From Spirochaetota bacterium (GTDB taxonomy: Bacteria; Spirochaetota; Spirochaetia; Treponematales; UBA12059), in NCBI GenBank assembly GCA_022709445.1, contig JAKLIU010000132.1, positions 1 through 5,900 on the forward strand: a stretch of DNA of 5,900 bases, given 5' to 3'. Positions 1-5,900 of the stretch are shown piece after piece. The notes beneath the pieces are model-generated. The model searched no databases and had not been told where the DNA came from. It worked only from the letters and a program-made list of their open reading frames with translations. Made by a program: the position numbers and the translations under genes. Each line of letters starts with the position of its first letter. The first letter of the stretch is position 1.

Positions 1-425
1 ACGTGTTCAAGGGCCTGGCCATGAACACCCTGTTCAACTTCGTGTCCAAGGCCACCGGCCAGGGCATCCACCTCCTGGGTATGCTCACCGAGGCCATCCA
101 CACGCCCTTCATGATGGACCGCTACCTGGCCGTGGACAACGCCAAGTACGTGATGAACAGCATGGACGGCTTCTACGACGACATCGAGTTCCGCAAGGAC
201 GGCATCGTGGTGCAGCGCGCCCACGAGGTGCTCGCGCAGACCATCACCTTCATGGAGGAGGTGGCCGGCATCGGCATGTTCGACTCGATAGAGCGCGGGC
301 TGTTCGCGGAGGTCAAGCGGCCCAAGGACGGCGGCAAGGGCTTCGAGGGCCTGATCAAGAAGGGCCCGTCGTACTTCAATCCGTTCGAGGACAGGCTGCA
401 GGCCGAGCTCGGGCTCAAGAAATAG
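1..425 (+). CDS. kamD: Lysine 5,6-aminomutase alpha subunit, C-terminal part (5' truncated by window edge)
   Basis: This is the C-terminal ~140 residues of the large subunit of the adenosylcobalamin- and PLP-dependent lysine 5,6-aminomutase. The cytosolic enzyme moves the terminal amino group of D-lysine or L-beta-lysine to the neighbouring carbon during anaerobic lysine fermentation. The reading frame is open from the window edge (first complete codon at base 3, a GTG that is probably an internal Val) to TAG at 423-425. The family's alpha subunit is about 515 residues, so roughly three quarters lies upstream. The fragment contains the helical stretch with HTPFMMDRYLA and ends in PSYFNPFEDRL followed by a lysine tail, as I recall for KamD proteins. 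The strongest support is the adjoining kamE, which starts 14 bases after this stop. A separate cobalamin subunit argues against D-ornithine aminomutase, where the B12 domain is fused into OraE. The start and the barrel core are not visible. Confidence 0.9.
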   Translation, partial: VFKGLAMNTLFNFVSKATGQGIHLLGMLTEAIHTPFMMDRYLAVDNAKYVMNSMDGFYDDIEFRKDGIVVQRAHEVLAQTITFMEEVAGIGMFDSIERGLFAEVKRPKDGGKGFEGLIKKGPSYFNPFEDRLQAELGLKK

Positions 426-439
426 GGGAGGGTGCACGC

Positions 440-1177
440 ATGAAGGTAGTGAGGCCGTACGGCGATACCATGGACGACGGCAAGGTGCAGTTGTCCTTCA
501 CCCTGCCGGTGCCCGACGGGGCCAGGGGCCGCGAGGCGGCCCGCAAGCTGGTCCTGTCCTGGGGCTTCAAGGACTGCGAGGTGGTGCATTCCGCGCCCCT
601 GTCCGCCGAGTTCTCCTTCTACGTGGCCTACGGGAAGACGGAAGCCTCCATAGACTACGATTCGGTGGTGGCAGACGAGGCCAGCGCGGACGCGGCCATG
701 TCCATGGACGAGGTGAACGCGTTCATCCGCGCGAACATCGGGCGCAAGGTGGTGGTGGTCGGCGCCTGCACGGGCTTCGACGCGCACACCGTGGGCATAG
801 ACGCCATCATGAACATGAAGGGCTACAACCACCACTACGGGCTGGAGCGCTACAGCGACCTGGAGGCCTACAACCTGGGCGCGCAGGTGCCCAACGAGAA
901 ACTCATCGACTACGCGCTCAAGGTGAAGGCCGACGCCATCCTCGTGAGCCAGGTGGTCACCCAGAAGGACACGCACATCCACAACATGACGGAGTTCATC
1001 GAGCTCCTGGAGGCCAAGGGCCTGCGCGACAGGTTCATCTGCGTGGCCGGCGGCCCGCGCATCGGCAACAAGCTGGCCGTGGAGCTGGGCTTCGACGTGG
1101 GCTTCGGCCGGGGCGCCTACGCCGACGACGTGGCCACGTTCATCGCGAAGAAGCTGGTGGAGAAGAAACGGCTCTAG
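440..1177 (+). CDS. kamE: Lysine 5,6-aminomutase beta subunit (cobalamin- and PLP-binding)
   Basis: This small subunit (245 residues; family about 250-260) carries adenosylcobalamin and the PLP Schiff-base lysine, and partners the KamD barrel in cytosolic lysine degradation. Residues 1-90 form the N-terminal dimerisation/cap region. Residues 100-240 form a Rossmann-like B12 domain. The base-off/His-on motif DAHTVG is at 114-119 with His116 as the expected cobalt ligand. Ser170 (LVSQVV) and Gly204-Gly205 (AGGPR) complete the B12 signature. Lys127 in MNMKGYNHHYG lies 11 residues after His116. That is the same interval as His133 and Lys144 in the characterised Clostridium sticklandii enzyme, so it is the probable PLP lysine. 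The ATG is preceded by GGAGGG at 427-432 with a 7-base spacer. The 14-base gap to kamD implies co-transcription, and the downstream hairpins make this the operon's last gene. All key residues are present, so it looks functional. Confidence 0.95.
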   Translation: MKVVRPYGDTMDDGKVQLSFTLPVPDGARGREAARKLVLSWGFKDCEVVHSAPLSAEFSFYVAYGKTEASIDYDSVVADEASADAAMSMDEVNAFIRANIGRKVVVVGACTGFDAHTVGIDAIMNMKGYNHHYGLERYSDLEAYNLGAQVPNEKLIDYALKVKADAILVSQVVTQKDTHIHNMTEFIELLEAKGLRDRFICVAGGPRIGNKLAVELGFDVGFGRGAYADDVATFIAKKLVEKKRL

Positions 1178-1178
1178 G

Positions 1179-1198
1179 CCGCCTCCGGCCGGAGGCGG
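1179..1198. repeat. Perfect 20-base palindrome just after kamE
   Basis: Ten bases (CCGCCTCCGG) are followed immediately by their exact reverse complement, beginning one base after the kamE stop codon. In RNA this would fold into a very stable GC hairpin with a small central loop. No T tract follows it directly, so it is not itself a classical terminator. It may protect the kamDE mRNA 3' end or assist the terminator that starts ten bases downstream. A protein-binding site is possible but has no specific support. Confidence 0.75.
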
Positions 1199-1208
1199 AT
1201 CGCCGGGA

Positions 1209-1237
1209 CGGGCGCCCCTCGGGGCGCCTGTTTTTTT
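1209..1237 (+). terminator. Rho-independent terminator of the kamDE operon
   Basis: The 8-base arm GGCGCCCC (1211-1218) pairs perfectly with GGGGCGCC (1221-1228). The stem can be extended by a G-T wobble (1210/1229) and a C-G pair (1209/1230). The two-base gap is too tight for a loop, so the innermost C-G pair probably opens to give a CTCG tetraloop. Seven consecutive T residues follow at 1231-1237. Position and orientation fit termination of transcription from kamE, and isolate the cyclase gene from the upstream operon. Confidence 0.92.
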
Positions 1238-1303
1238 CCCGGGGCCGCCCCCGCGCTCGCTTTCGGCCACCCGATGTCGTACACTATGGGCATAGCTACC
1301 ATG

Positions 1304-1309
1304 TTGGAG
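1304..1309 (+). promoter_or_regulatory. Shine-Dalgarno sequence deciding the cyclase start
   Basis: TTGGAG at 1304-1309 lies one base before the ATG at 1311 but seven bases before the in-frame ATG at 1317. The second spacing is normal for initiation, so the start at 1317 is preferred. The bases between the terminator and this site are GC-rich leader, and I see no convincing promoter or operator in them. Confidence 0.7.
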
Positions 1310-1316
1310 CATGCCG

Positions 1317-2933
1317 ATGACCAAACCCCAAGCCGCCGGGCCGGGAGCGGCGGGCCGGTCGGCCCGCGAGCAGCGAGAATTCGACGAGCTGGCCAGGGTG
1401 TCCGCCCTGCTGGGGGCGCAGCACGCCTTCGCCGACCTCGAGGCCACCCTGGTGGAGCAGTCCTGCGACGTCAGCCGGTCCGACCTCGCCGCCCTCTACC
1501 TGTACGCCGGCGATCCCGACGACCCGAAGACCCCGCTGCGCCTGTCCTACCGCCGCGGCCCGCACAAGGTCCCGGCCGCCCTGGCCAGGGGCTCGGCCAC
1601 CTTCTCCTTCATCGAGGAATGCGCGGACGCGGCGGTGCTCAACTCCCGGCGGGACTGCGCTCTGGAAGGCATCCTGCTGGACCCGCTCATGCGCTCCGGC
1701 ATGGCCATCCCGCTGTCCGTGCTGCGGTCCCGGGTGGGCATCCTGGTGGTGAACTCGCGGCACGACGGCCACTACGGCCGGGCCAGGCTGCATTTCCTGT
1801 CGTCGTTCTGCTCCCTGGCCTCCGGGATGCTCCGGGGCGCCCGCCTGTTCCAGGAACTCAAGGAGCACGCCGAGCGCATCGAGGCCCTGGAACGCTACCA
1901 GGAGAGCGTGTTCTCCTCCATGACCAACCTGCTGGTGACCACGGAGCGCGACGGGACCGTGCGCTACTTCAACGACGAGGCCGCCAGGGCCCTGGGGCTG
2001 GCTGAGTCGGACGTCGGCAGGACCATCGAGGCGGCGCTCGGCGCGCGTTTCGACCCGGCCATCGTGGCGGCCATGCGCCAGACCCTGGACTCGGGCAAGA
2101 CCCTCCTGGGCGTGGAGGGCATAGCCAGGGGCAGCGACGGCGACCTGGATTTTTCCCTGAACCTGTCGCCCATCCAGGGCAAGCGCTCGTCCCGCCACGA
2201 CGGGCTGACCCTGCTCCTGACCGACCAGACCCGCGAACGCCGGCTCAAGGACCAGGTCAGCGTGGTGGTGGAGGAGCGCCGCGCCATCAAGGACATGTTC
2301 AGCCGCTACCTGTCCACGGAGGTGGTGCAGCACCTGATGGACTCGCCGGAGATGGTGCGGCTGGGCGGCGCGGGCAAGCGGGCCACGGTGTTCTTCGCGG
2401 ACATCCGCGGCTACACCTCCTTCTCCGAAGGCCAGACCCCGGAGCGCATCGTGGACGTGCTCAACGCCTACTTCTCCGAGGCGGTGGAAGTGGTGCTCAA
2501 GTACAAGGGCTTCATCGACAAGTTCATAGGCGACTGCATCATGGCCGCCTGGGGCGTGCCCATGACCAGCGAGCAGGAGGACGCCGTCAACGGGGTCGGC
2601 TGCGCGCTGGAGATCCAGGGTCTGATCAAGGACCCCAAGCGCAAGTTCTTCACGGGCAACGCCAGCCACCTGGGCGTGGGCATAGGCATGAACACCGGCT
2701 ACCTGATCGCCGGGAACCTCGGGTCCACCAAGCGCATGAACTACTCGATCATCGGCGACACGGTGAACCTGGCGGCCCGGCTGGAGGGCGTGGCCAAGGC
2801 GGGCGAGGTGATCATCACGGAGGAAACGAAGCAGCTTCTGGACGGGGCCTTCGTGCTCGAGTCCCGGGACCCGGTCAAGGTCAAGGGCAAGGTCGACCCG
2901 ATCACCATCTACAGCGTACTGAAAAGAAGATAA
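1317..2933 (+). CDS. GAF-PAS class III adenylate cyclase
   Basis: This is a predicted cytosolic enzyme of 538 residues that makes cAMP from ATP as a homodimer. Residues ~22-178 resemble a GAF domain, followed by a short helix (~178-196), a PAS-like domain (~197-302, with ERDGTVRYFNDEA) and a helical linker (~303-326). The cyclase domain (~327-538) opens with the typical FSRYLSTEVV. Metal-binding Asp362 (FFADIRGYT) and Asp406 (KFIGD) are present, as are Asn484 and Arg488 (TVNLAAR), which stabilise the transition state. Substrate-selecting positions are Lys402 and Ser477. Lys with a Thr/Ser-type partner points to ATP, where guanylate cyclases carry Glu and Cys. No membrane segment or signal peptide is seen, so input is probably a soluble ligand or redox signal. 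The start at 1317 is chosen because TTGGAG is seven bases away; an ATG two codons upstream is possible. A HEAT-repeat gene follows after 16 bases. Confidence 0.9.
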   Translation: MTKPQAAGPGAAGRSAREQREFDELARVSALLGAQHAFADLEATLVEQSCDVSRSDLAALYLYAGDPDDPKTPLRLSYRRGPHKVPAALARGSATFSFIEECADAAVLNSRRDCALEGILLDPLMRSGMAIPLSVLRSRVGILVVNSRHDGHYGRARLHFLSSFCSLASGMLRGARLFQELKEHAERIEALERYQESVFSSMTNLLVTTERDGTVRYFNDEAARALGLAESDVGRTIEAALGARFDPAIVAAMRQTLDSGKTLLGVEGIARGSDGDLDFSLNLSPIQGKRSSRHDGLTLLLTDQTRERRLKDQVSVVVEERRAIKDMFSRYLSTEVVQHLMDSPEMVRLGGAGKRATVFFADIRGYTSFSEGQTPERIVDVLNAYFSEAVEVVLKYKGFIDKFIGDCIMAAWGVPMTSEQEDAVNGVGCALEIQGLIKDPKRKFFTGNASHLGVGIGMNTGYLIAGNLGSTKRMNYSIIGDTVNLAARLEGVAKAGEVIITEETKQLLDGAFVLESRDPVKVKGKVDPITIYSVLKRR

Positions 2934-2938
2934 TGAGC

Positions 2939-2943
2939 GGAGG
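2939..2943 (+). promoter_or_regulatory. Shine-Dalgarno sequence deciding the HEAT-protein start
   Basis: GGAGG at 2939-2943 directly abuts the ATG at 2944, leaving no spacer. It stands six bases before the in-frame ATG at 2950. Initiation at 2950 is therefore favoured. The site lies six bases downstream of the cyclase stop codon (TAA, with an overlapping TGA just after it), so ribosomes finishing the cyclase could re-initiate here. Confidence 0.75.
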
Positions 2944-2949
2944 ATGCAC

Positions 2950-5547
2950 ATGAGCAGTTTCATCGACGGCCTCGGAAGCCTGTCCCCCTGGGCGTGGATC
3001 GCGTCGGCGGGGGCGATCGCCCTGGCCGCCTTGGCGATCGCCGCGCTGGTCCTCACGCGGCGGCTGGTCCGCAGGCTGCGGGCCGCGGCGCTCGCGCCAT
3101 CGGCCGCCGGCATCGAGCCCCTGCGCGGCCTGTCCCTGGCGCTGAACGAACGCAGGGTGATACGGCGGGCGCGCTCCGGTTTCCGCGGTGCGCCGGGCCC
3201 CTTCCCTTCGCTTCCCCTGCGCATGGGCTACGCGTCGCTCTGGCAGGCCGCCCTCGGCCGCGCCCCTACCCGGCGCGTCATGGCGCTGGCCCTCGAGTTC
3301 ATGCCCGACGAGGTGCTCTTCGCCTGCTTCAGGTCCGCCCTGTCCAGCCCGTCCCGCGCGCGGGAGCTGCTGGCGTGGATGGATTCGGACGCCGGGGCCT
3401 TCGCCCTGCGCCGCATCGCGCTCTCGGGTCCCGGCCGCGTGTTCGACGGGGCGGCCGCCCGTGCGCTGCTGGGCGAGCGGCTGGGCGAGGTGAGGGAGCT
3501 CCTGGGCGACCAGGAGTGGGCGGTGCGCGTGTTCGCCCTGCGGGCCGTCATGGGCGACCCCGACGAGCGCTCGCTGAAGGCAGTCGCCGATTCCTTCAGC
3601 GACCCGCATCCCCTGGCCAGGCGGCTGGTGGCCGAATGCGGCGTCCTGGGCGACCGCGCGGCCGCTTATGCCGCCCTGTTCCGCATGCTCTCCGGCGACC
3701 CGAGCCTGGAGGTCAGGCGAGCGGCCAAGGCGCGCATCCGTTCGGAGTTCATGGACCTCTACGCGCCAGCAAGGGGCGCGCTCAAGCCCGACGAGGCACT
3801 GCACCTGCTCGAGCTCCTTGATCCGGCGGACCCGGGCGACGAGGCCCTGGCCTTTTCCAGCCTGGCCGGCGGGAGCGAGGAGGAGCGTCTGGCCGCGGCC
3901 GAGCACCTGGACGCCCGAGGTTCCCTGGAGCGCATCTTCACCGACCAGGGCAACGGCGATCCCGCCGATTTCGAGCGGCGGCTGTCCCTGCTCCTGGCCG
4001 CCGCACGGCTGCACGTGTGCGGGTTCCTGCGCGGCATCGAGCGCCTGTCCGGCGACGCGCCCTTCCTGCTCGCTGCCCGCCTGCTCGCGGAGGCGGGCGA
4101 CGCGGAACGGCTTGCCCCGCTCGCGCGGCGCTGGTTCTCCCAGATGGGCGACGGGCCTTTCGGCGCCCGCAGCCTGGAGACCTACGATGCGGTGCTGGCC
4201 GCGGTGGCCCGGCGCGCGGACCGCGAAGCCCTGCGCGTCGTGGCAGCCGAGCTGCTCTCCCGCAGGCGCGTGCCCGCGCTCGCCGTCCGCGTCCTGGACA
4301 GCCTGGGCGCCGCCACGGTCCCGGCGCTGGCCGACGCGCTCAGGGAGCTCTTCCTGGATCCCGGTTTCGAGCCACGCGAGTCCCTGCGCGCCGCCCTCCT
4401 CCGGCAGGACCGCGACTTCACCGGTCCGCTGACCCTCTCCGTGCTGGGCGCCGACCGGACGGCGGTGCCGCGCGTCGTGCGCCGGGACGCCCTGTTCGTC
4501 ATGGCCGAGCTCGGGCTGGAAGGCGCGCTGCAGCGCATGATGGAGAGCCTGCCCCTCCTGGCCGCGGAGGAAACCGCGTCCTTCTCGGCCATCCTGGCGC
4601 GCTTCGAGCCGAAGGTCCTGGAGGCGCACATCCGCCGCATGCTGGATTCCGTGGACGCCCCGTCGCGGGCGGCCGTGCTCTCGGTCATCCCGGGGAACGT
4701 GGCCAAGGCCTTCCTGCCGGACATGAAGGCGGCCATACGCGACGCCGACCCGGACGTGCGCGCCTCGGCGGCCCGCGCCCTGGCGGCCGTCCAGGAGACC
4801 AAGGCCCTGGCCGCGGGCGGCATGGACCTGCTCCGCGACCCGGTGGAGCGCGTGCGCGTCGCCGCGACCTCCGCGCTGGCCGAGGGCGGGGGAGCCGCCG
4901 TCGCGGAGGGCCTGCGCGCCGTGCTCGACGACGCGAACGAGGTGGACGGGGTCAAGCGCTCCCTGATCCGGGGCCTGGGCCGGGCGGGAGACGCCGCGAG
5001 CCTGGAGCTGCTGGTGGACGAGCTGGGCGCCCGTGATGATTTCCAGCCGGAGCTGCTCGCCGCCGTGTCGGCCAGGACCGCCAGGAAGGACGTTTCCCGG
5101 CTGGTGGAGCGCCTCAAGGACGCCACCGGCGGACTCAAGGAGCGCCTGACGCGGTGTTTCCTCATGATGGGAGGCACGGGACAGGAGACGCTGGCCGCGC
5201 TCCTGGAGGAAGGAATCTCCGCGCTCAAGCCCTACCTGGTGGAGGCGCTCGAGGCGACCGGTTACGTGGAGGCGCGCATTCGCGAGCTCAGGCACCGCGA
5301 CCCGGCGATCAGGCGACGTGCGGCGGCCGCCCTGGACCTGGTGGGCAACCGCCCGGCCTATCGCGGCATCGTGCTGGCGGCCAGGGATCCGGACCCGGAG
5401 GTACGGGTCGCGGTGACCAAGGCGCTGGAGCGCCTGGCCGGCGCCGAGGGCCAGGCCATGCTGGCCGACCTGGAAGCGGATCCCGATCCGAGGGTGCGCA
5501 GGTACGTGCTCTGGGCCATGGAGCGGGTCAAGGCAAAGGCCCTGTGA
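2950..5547 (+). CDS. Membrane-anchored HEAT-repeat protein, function unknown
   Basis: This is a protein of 865 residues with one N-terminal membrane segment (about 14-37, WAWIASAGAIALAAL onwards). Arginine-rich RRLVRRLR follows at 37-44. By the positive-inside rule the large remainder faces the cytoplasm. The rest is almost all helical, with HEAT/PBS-lyase-like units of the type D-P-x-x-x-V-R-x-x-A-x-x-A-L. The clearest lie near 187-206, 218-235, 250-264, 598-614, 630-647, 784-799, 813-831 and 844-861. The middle (~270-560) is helical but more degenerate. Such solenoids usually bind other proteins, and I see no catalytic motif. It follows the cyclase by 16 bases and overlaps the next gene by four, so a scaffold or adaptor role within this operon is plausible but unproven. 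The start at 2950 rests on GGAGG six bases upstream. The family is common, and this particular protein is not one I can name. Confidence 0.85.
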   Translation: MSSFIDGLGSLSPWAWIASAGAIALAALAIAALVLTRRLVRRLRAAALAPSAAGIEPLRGLSLALNERRVIRRARSGFRGAPGPFPSLPLRMGYASLWQAALGRAPTRRVMALALEFMPDEVLFACFRSALSSPSRARELLAWMDSDAGAFALRRIALSGPGRVFDGAAARALLGERLGEVRELLGDQEWAVRVFALRAVMGDPDERSLKAVADSFSDPHPLARRLVAECGVLGDRAAAYAALFRMLSGDPSLEVRRAAKARIRSEFMDLYAPARGALKPDEALHLLELLDPADPGDEALAFSSLAGGSEEERLAAAEHLDARGSLERIFTDQGNGDPADFERRLSLLLAAARLHVCGFLRGIERLSGDAPFLLAARLLAEAGDAERLAPLARRWFSQMGDGPFGARSLETYDAVLAAVARRADREALRVVAAELLSRRRVPALAVRVLDSLGAATVPALADALRELFLDPGFEPRESLRAALLRQDRDFTGPLTLSVLGADRTAVPRVVRRDALFVMAELGLEGALQRMMESLPLLAAEETASFSAILARFEPKVLEAHIRRMLDSVDAPSRAAVLSVIPGNVAKAFLPDMKAAIRDADPDVRASAARALAAVQETKALAAGGMDLLRDPVERVRVAATSALAEGGGAAVAEGLRAVLDDANEVDGVKRSLIRGLGRAGDAASLELLVDELGARDDFQPELLAAVSARTARKDVSRLVERLKDATGGLKERLTRCFLMMGGTGQETLAALLEEGISALKPYLVEALEATGYVEARIRELRHRDPAIRRRAAAALDLVGNRPAYRGIVLAARDPDPEVRVAVTKALERLAGAEGQAMLADLEADPDPRVRRYVLWAMERVKAKAL

Positions 5548-5900
5548 CGCTCGCGGCCGGCATGAAGCGCGGCGCGCGCGGCGGCGCGCTCGCGCTGGCG
5601 ATCCTGCTGGCATCCGCCTGCGGGAGTTCGCCCGCGGGCGGCGCGGGTGCCCCCGGCGGATCCGGCGTCCCCGGCGTCCCCGCCCGGGCCGAAGCGACCA
5701 GCTCCGCCACCCGGACCGGCTGGGCCGCCCTCGCCCCCGCGGAGGTCGGCGAGTACCGCGGCCAGCCGCTCAGTCCCCGCTCCTCGCTCCCGGACAACTC
5801 CATCGCCGGGCCCCAGGCCTTCGACGAGGGCTCCTACCGGCTCGCGGTCACCGGCCTGGTCGCGCGGACCCTGTCGCTGACCGTCGCGGAGGTGAAGGCC
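5544..5900 (+). CDS. Lipoprotein with molybdopterin-oxidoreductase-like domain (N-terminal part, 3' cut by window edge)
   Basis: The frame is open from GTG at 5544 to the window end (119 codons). GTG overlaps the HEAT-gene stop as GTGA, which suggests translational coupling; AAAGG at 5535-5539 is a weak ribosome site. An in-frame ATG at 5562 is an alternative start and gives a compact signal peptide beginning MKRGARGG. A hydrophobic core (ALALAILL) leads to the lipobox LASAC, with the lipidated Cys at codon 26 counted from GTG. A Gly/Pro/Ala/Ser-rich linker (~27-60) follows. From ~70 the sequence (EYRGQPLSP, DNSIAGPQ, YRLAVTGLV, LSLTVAEVKA) resembles the opening of the sulfite-oxidase-type molybdopterin domain (Pfam PF00174). 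The cofactor-binding Cys would lie beyond the window. No twin-arginine motif is visible, which is odd for a cofactor-loaded export substrate. Substrate unknown. Confidence 0.75.
   Translation, partial: MTLAAGMKRGARGGALALAILLASACGSSPAGGAGAPGGSGVPGVPARAEATSSATRTGWAALAPAEVGEYRGQPLSPRSSLPDNSIAGPQAFDEGSYRLAVTGLVARTLSLTVAEVKA
5664..5681 (+). repeat. Two tandem copies of a 9-base unit in the lipoprotein linker
   Basis: GGCGTCCCC occurs twice in direct succession and encodes Gly-Val-Pro twice in the flexible linker between the lipid anchor and the folded domain. The unit is a multiple of three, so copy-number change would keep the frame and only alter linker length. Confidence 0.7.

Noticed and set aside
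1257..1285. Possible promoter for the cyclase operon, with TACACT at 1280-1285 as a -10-like element.
   Set aside because: The only -35 candidate at proper spacing (TCGCTT at 1257-1262) is poor, and the -10 matches just four of six positions. A promoter is expected somewhere in 1238-1303, but I cannot place it.
173..1447. A 424-codon minus-strand frame spanning kamD, kamE, the terminator and the cyclase start.
   Set aside because: It crosses a strong terminator and three recognised genes, and its translation resembles no protein family.
1274..2005. A plus-strand frame starting upstream of the cyclase start.
   Set aside because: It overlaps the GAF/PAS region in another frame, is Arg/Pro/Gly-rich without domains, and has no ribosome site at its start.
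1296..3224. A 642-codon minus-strand frame across the cyclase gene and into the HEAT gene.
   Set aside because: It runs opposite two well-supported genes and their junction, lacks domain motifs and has the composition of an antisense shadow.
5568..5597. Dense alternating GC (gcgcgcgcggcggcgcgctcgc type) suggesting an inverted repeat or Z-DNA.
   Set aside because: It encodes the Gly/Ala/Arg-rich n-region and hydrophobic start of the signal peptide, and is explained by codon use at high GC.
2902..5613. A 903-codon open frame on the minus strand opposite the HEAT gene.
   Set aside because: Stops are rare in every frame at this GC. The translation is Gly/Gln/Arg/His-rich low-complexity sequence with no recognisable domain, while the plus strand encodes clear HEAT repeats and a membrane helix.
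1..5900. CRISPR arrays, tRNA or rRNA genes, insertion sequences and attachment sites.
   Set aside because: No regularly spaced repeats, RNA gene signatures, transposase motifs or terminal inverted repeats were seen; nearly all the window is protein-coding.

Overview
The window is GC-rich (clearly above 65% by eye), densely coded and read entirely on the + strand. It holds two transcription units separated by a strong intrinsic terminator. Arg AGG codons are common, and Ile ATA is used more than ATT despite the high GC. With lysine 5,6-aminomutase genes and a GAF-PAS-cyclase, this suggests an anaerobic deltaproteobacterium-like organism, possibly Desulfovibrio-related. That assignment is an inference from style and gene content, with no marker gene to confirm it.

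Bases 1-1237 are the 3' end of a lysine-fermentation operon. They contain the last 140 or so codons of the alpha subunit of lysine 5,6-aminomutase (kamD) and the complete beta subunit (kamE). KamE keeps the cobalamin-binding His116 and the PLP-binding Lys127 with the family's spacing. A perfect 20-base palindrome follows the stop codon, then a GC hairpin with seven T residues, so kamE is the last gene of its operon.

Bases 1238-5900 form a second unit that begins after a short leader. It encodes a cytosolic GAF-PAS class III nucleotidyl cyclase with a full set of catalytic residues. Sixteen bases later comes an 865-residue membrane-anchored HEAT-repeat protein. Overlapping its stop codon by four bases (GTGA) is the start of a lipoprotein whose mature part opens like a sulfite-oxidase-type molybdopterin oxidoreductase and runs off the window.

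The tight spacing implies co-transcription. A working model is a cyclase that senses a small ligand or redox state, a cytoplasmic-face HEAT scaffold, and an envelope molybdoenzyme. The functional link rests on gene order alone. In both the cyclase and HEAT genes the Shine-Dalgarno sequence sits against an upstream ATG, so the in-frame ATG two codons later is the likelier start.
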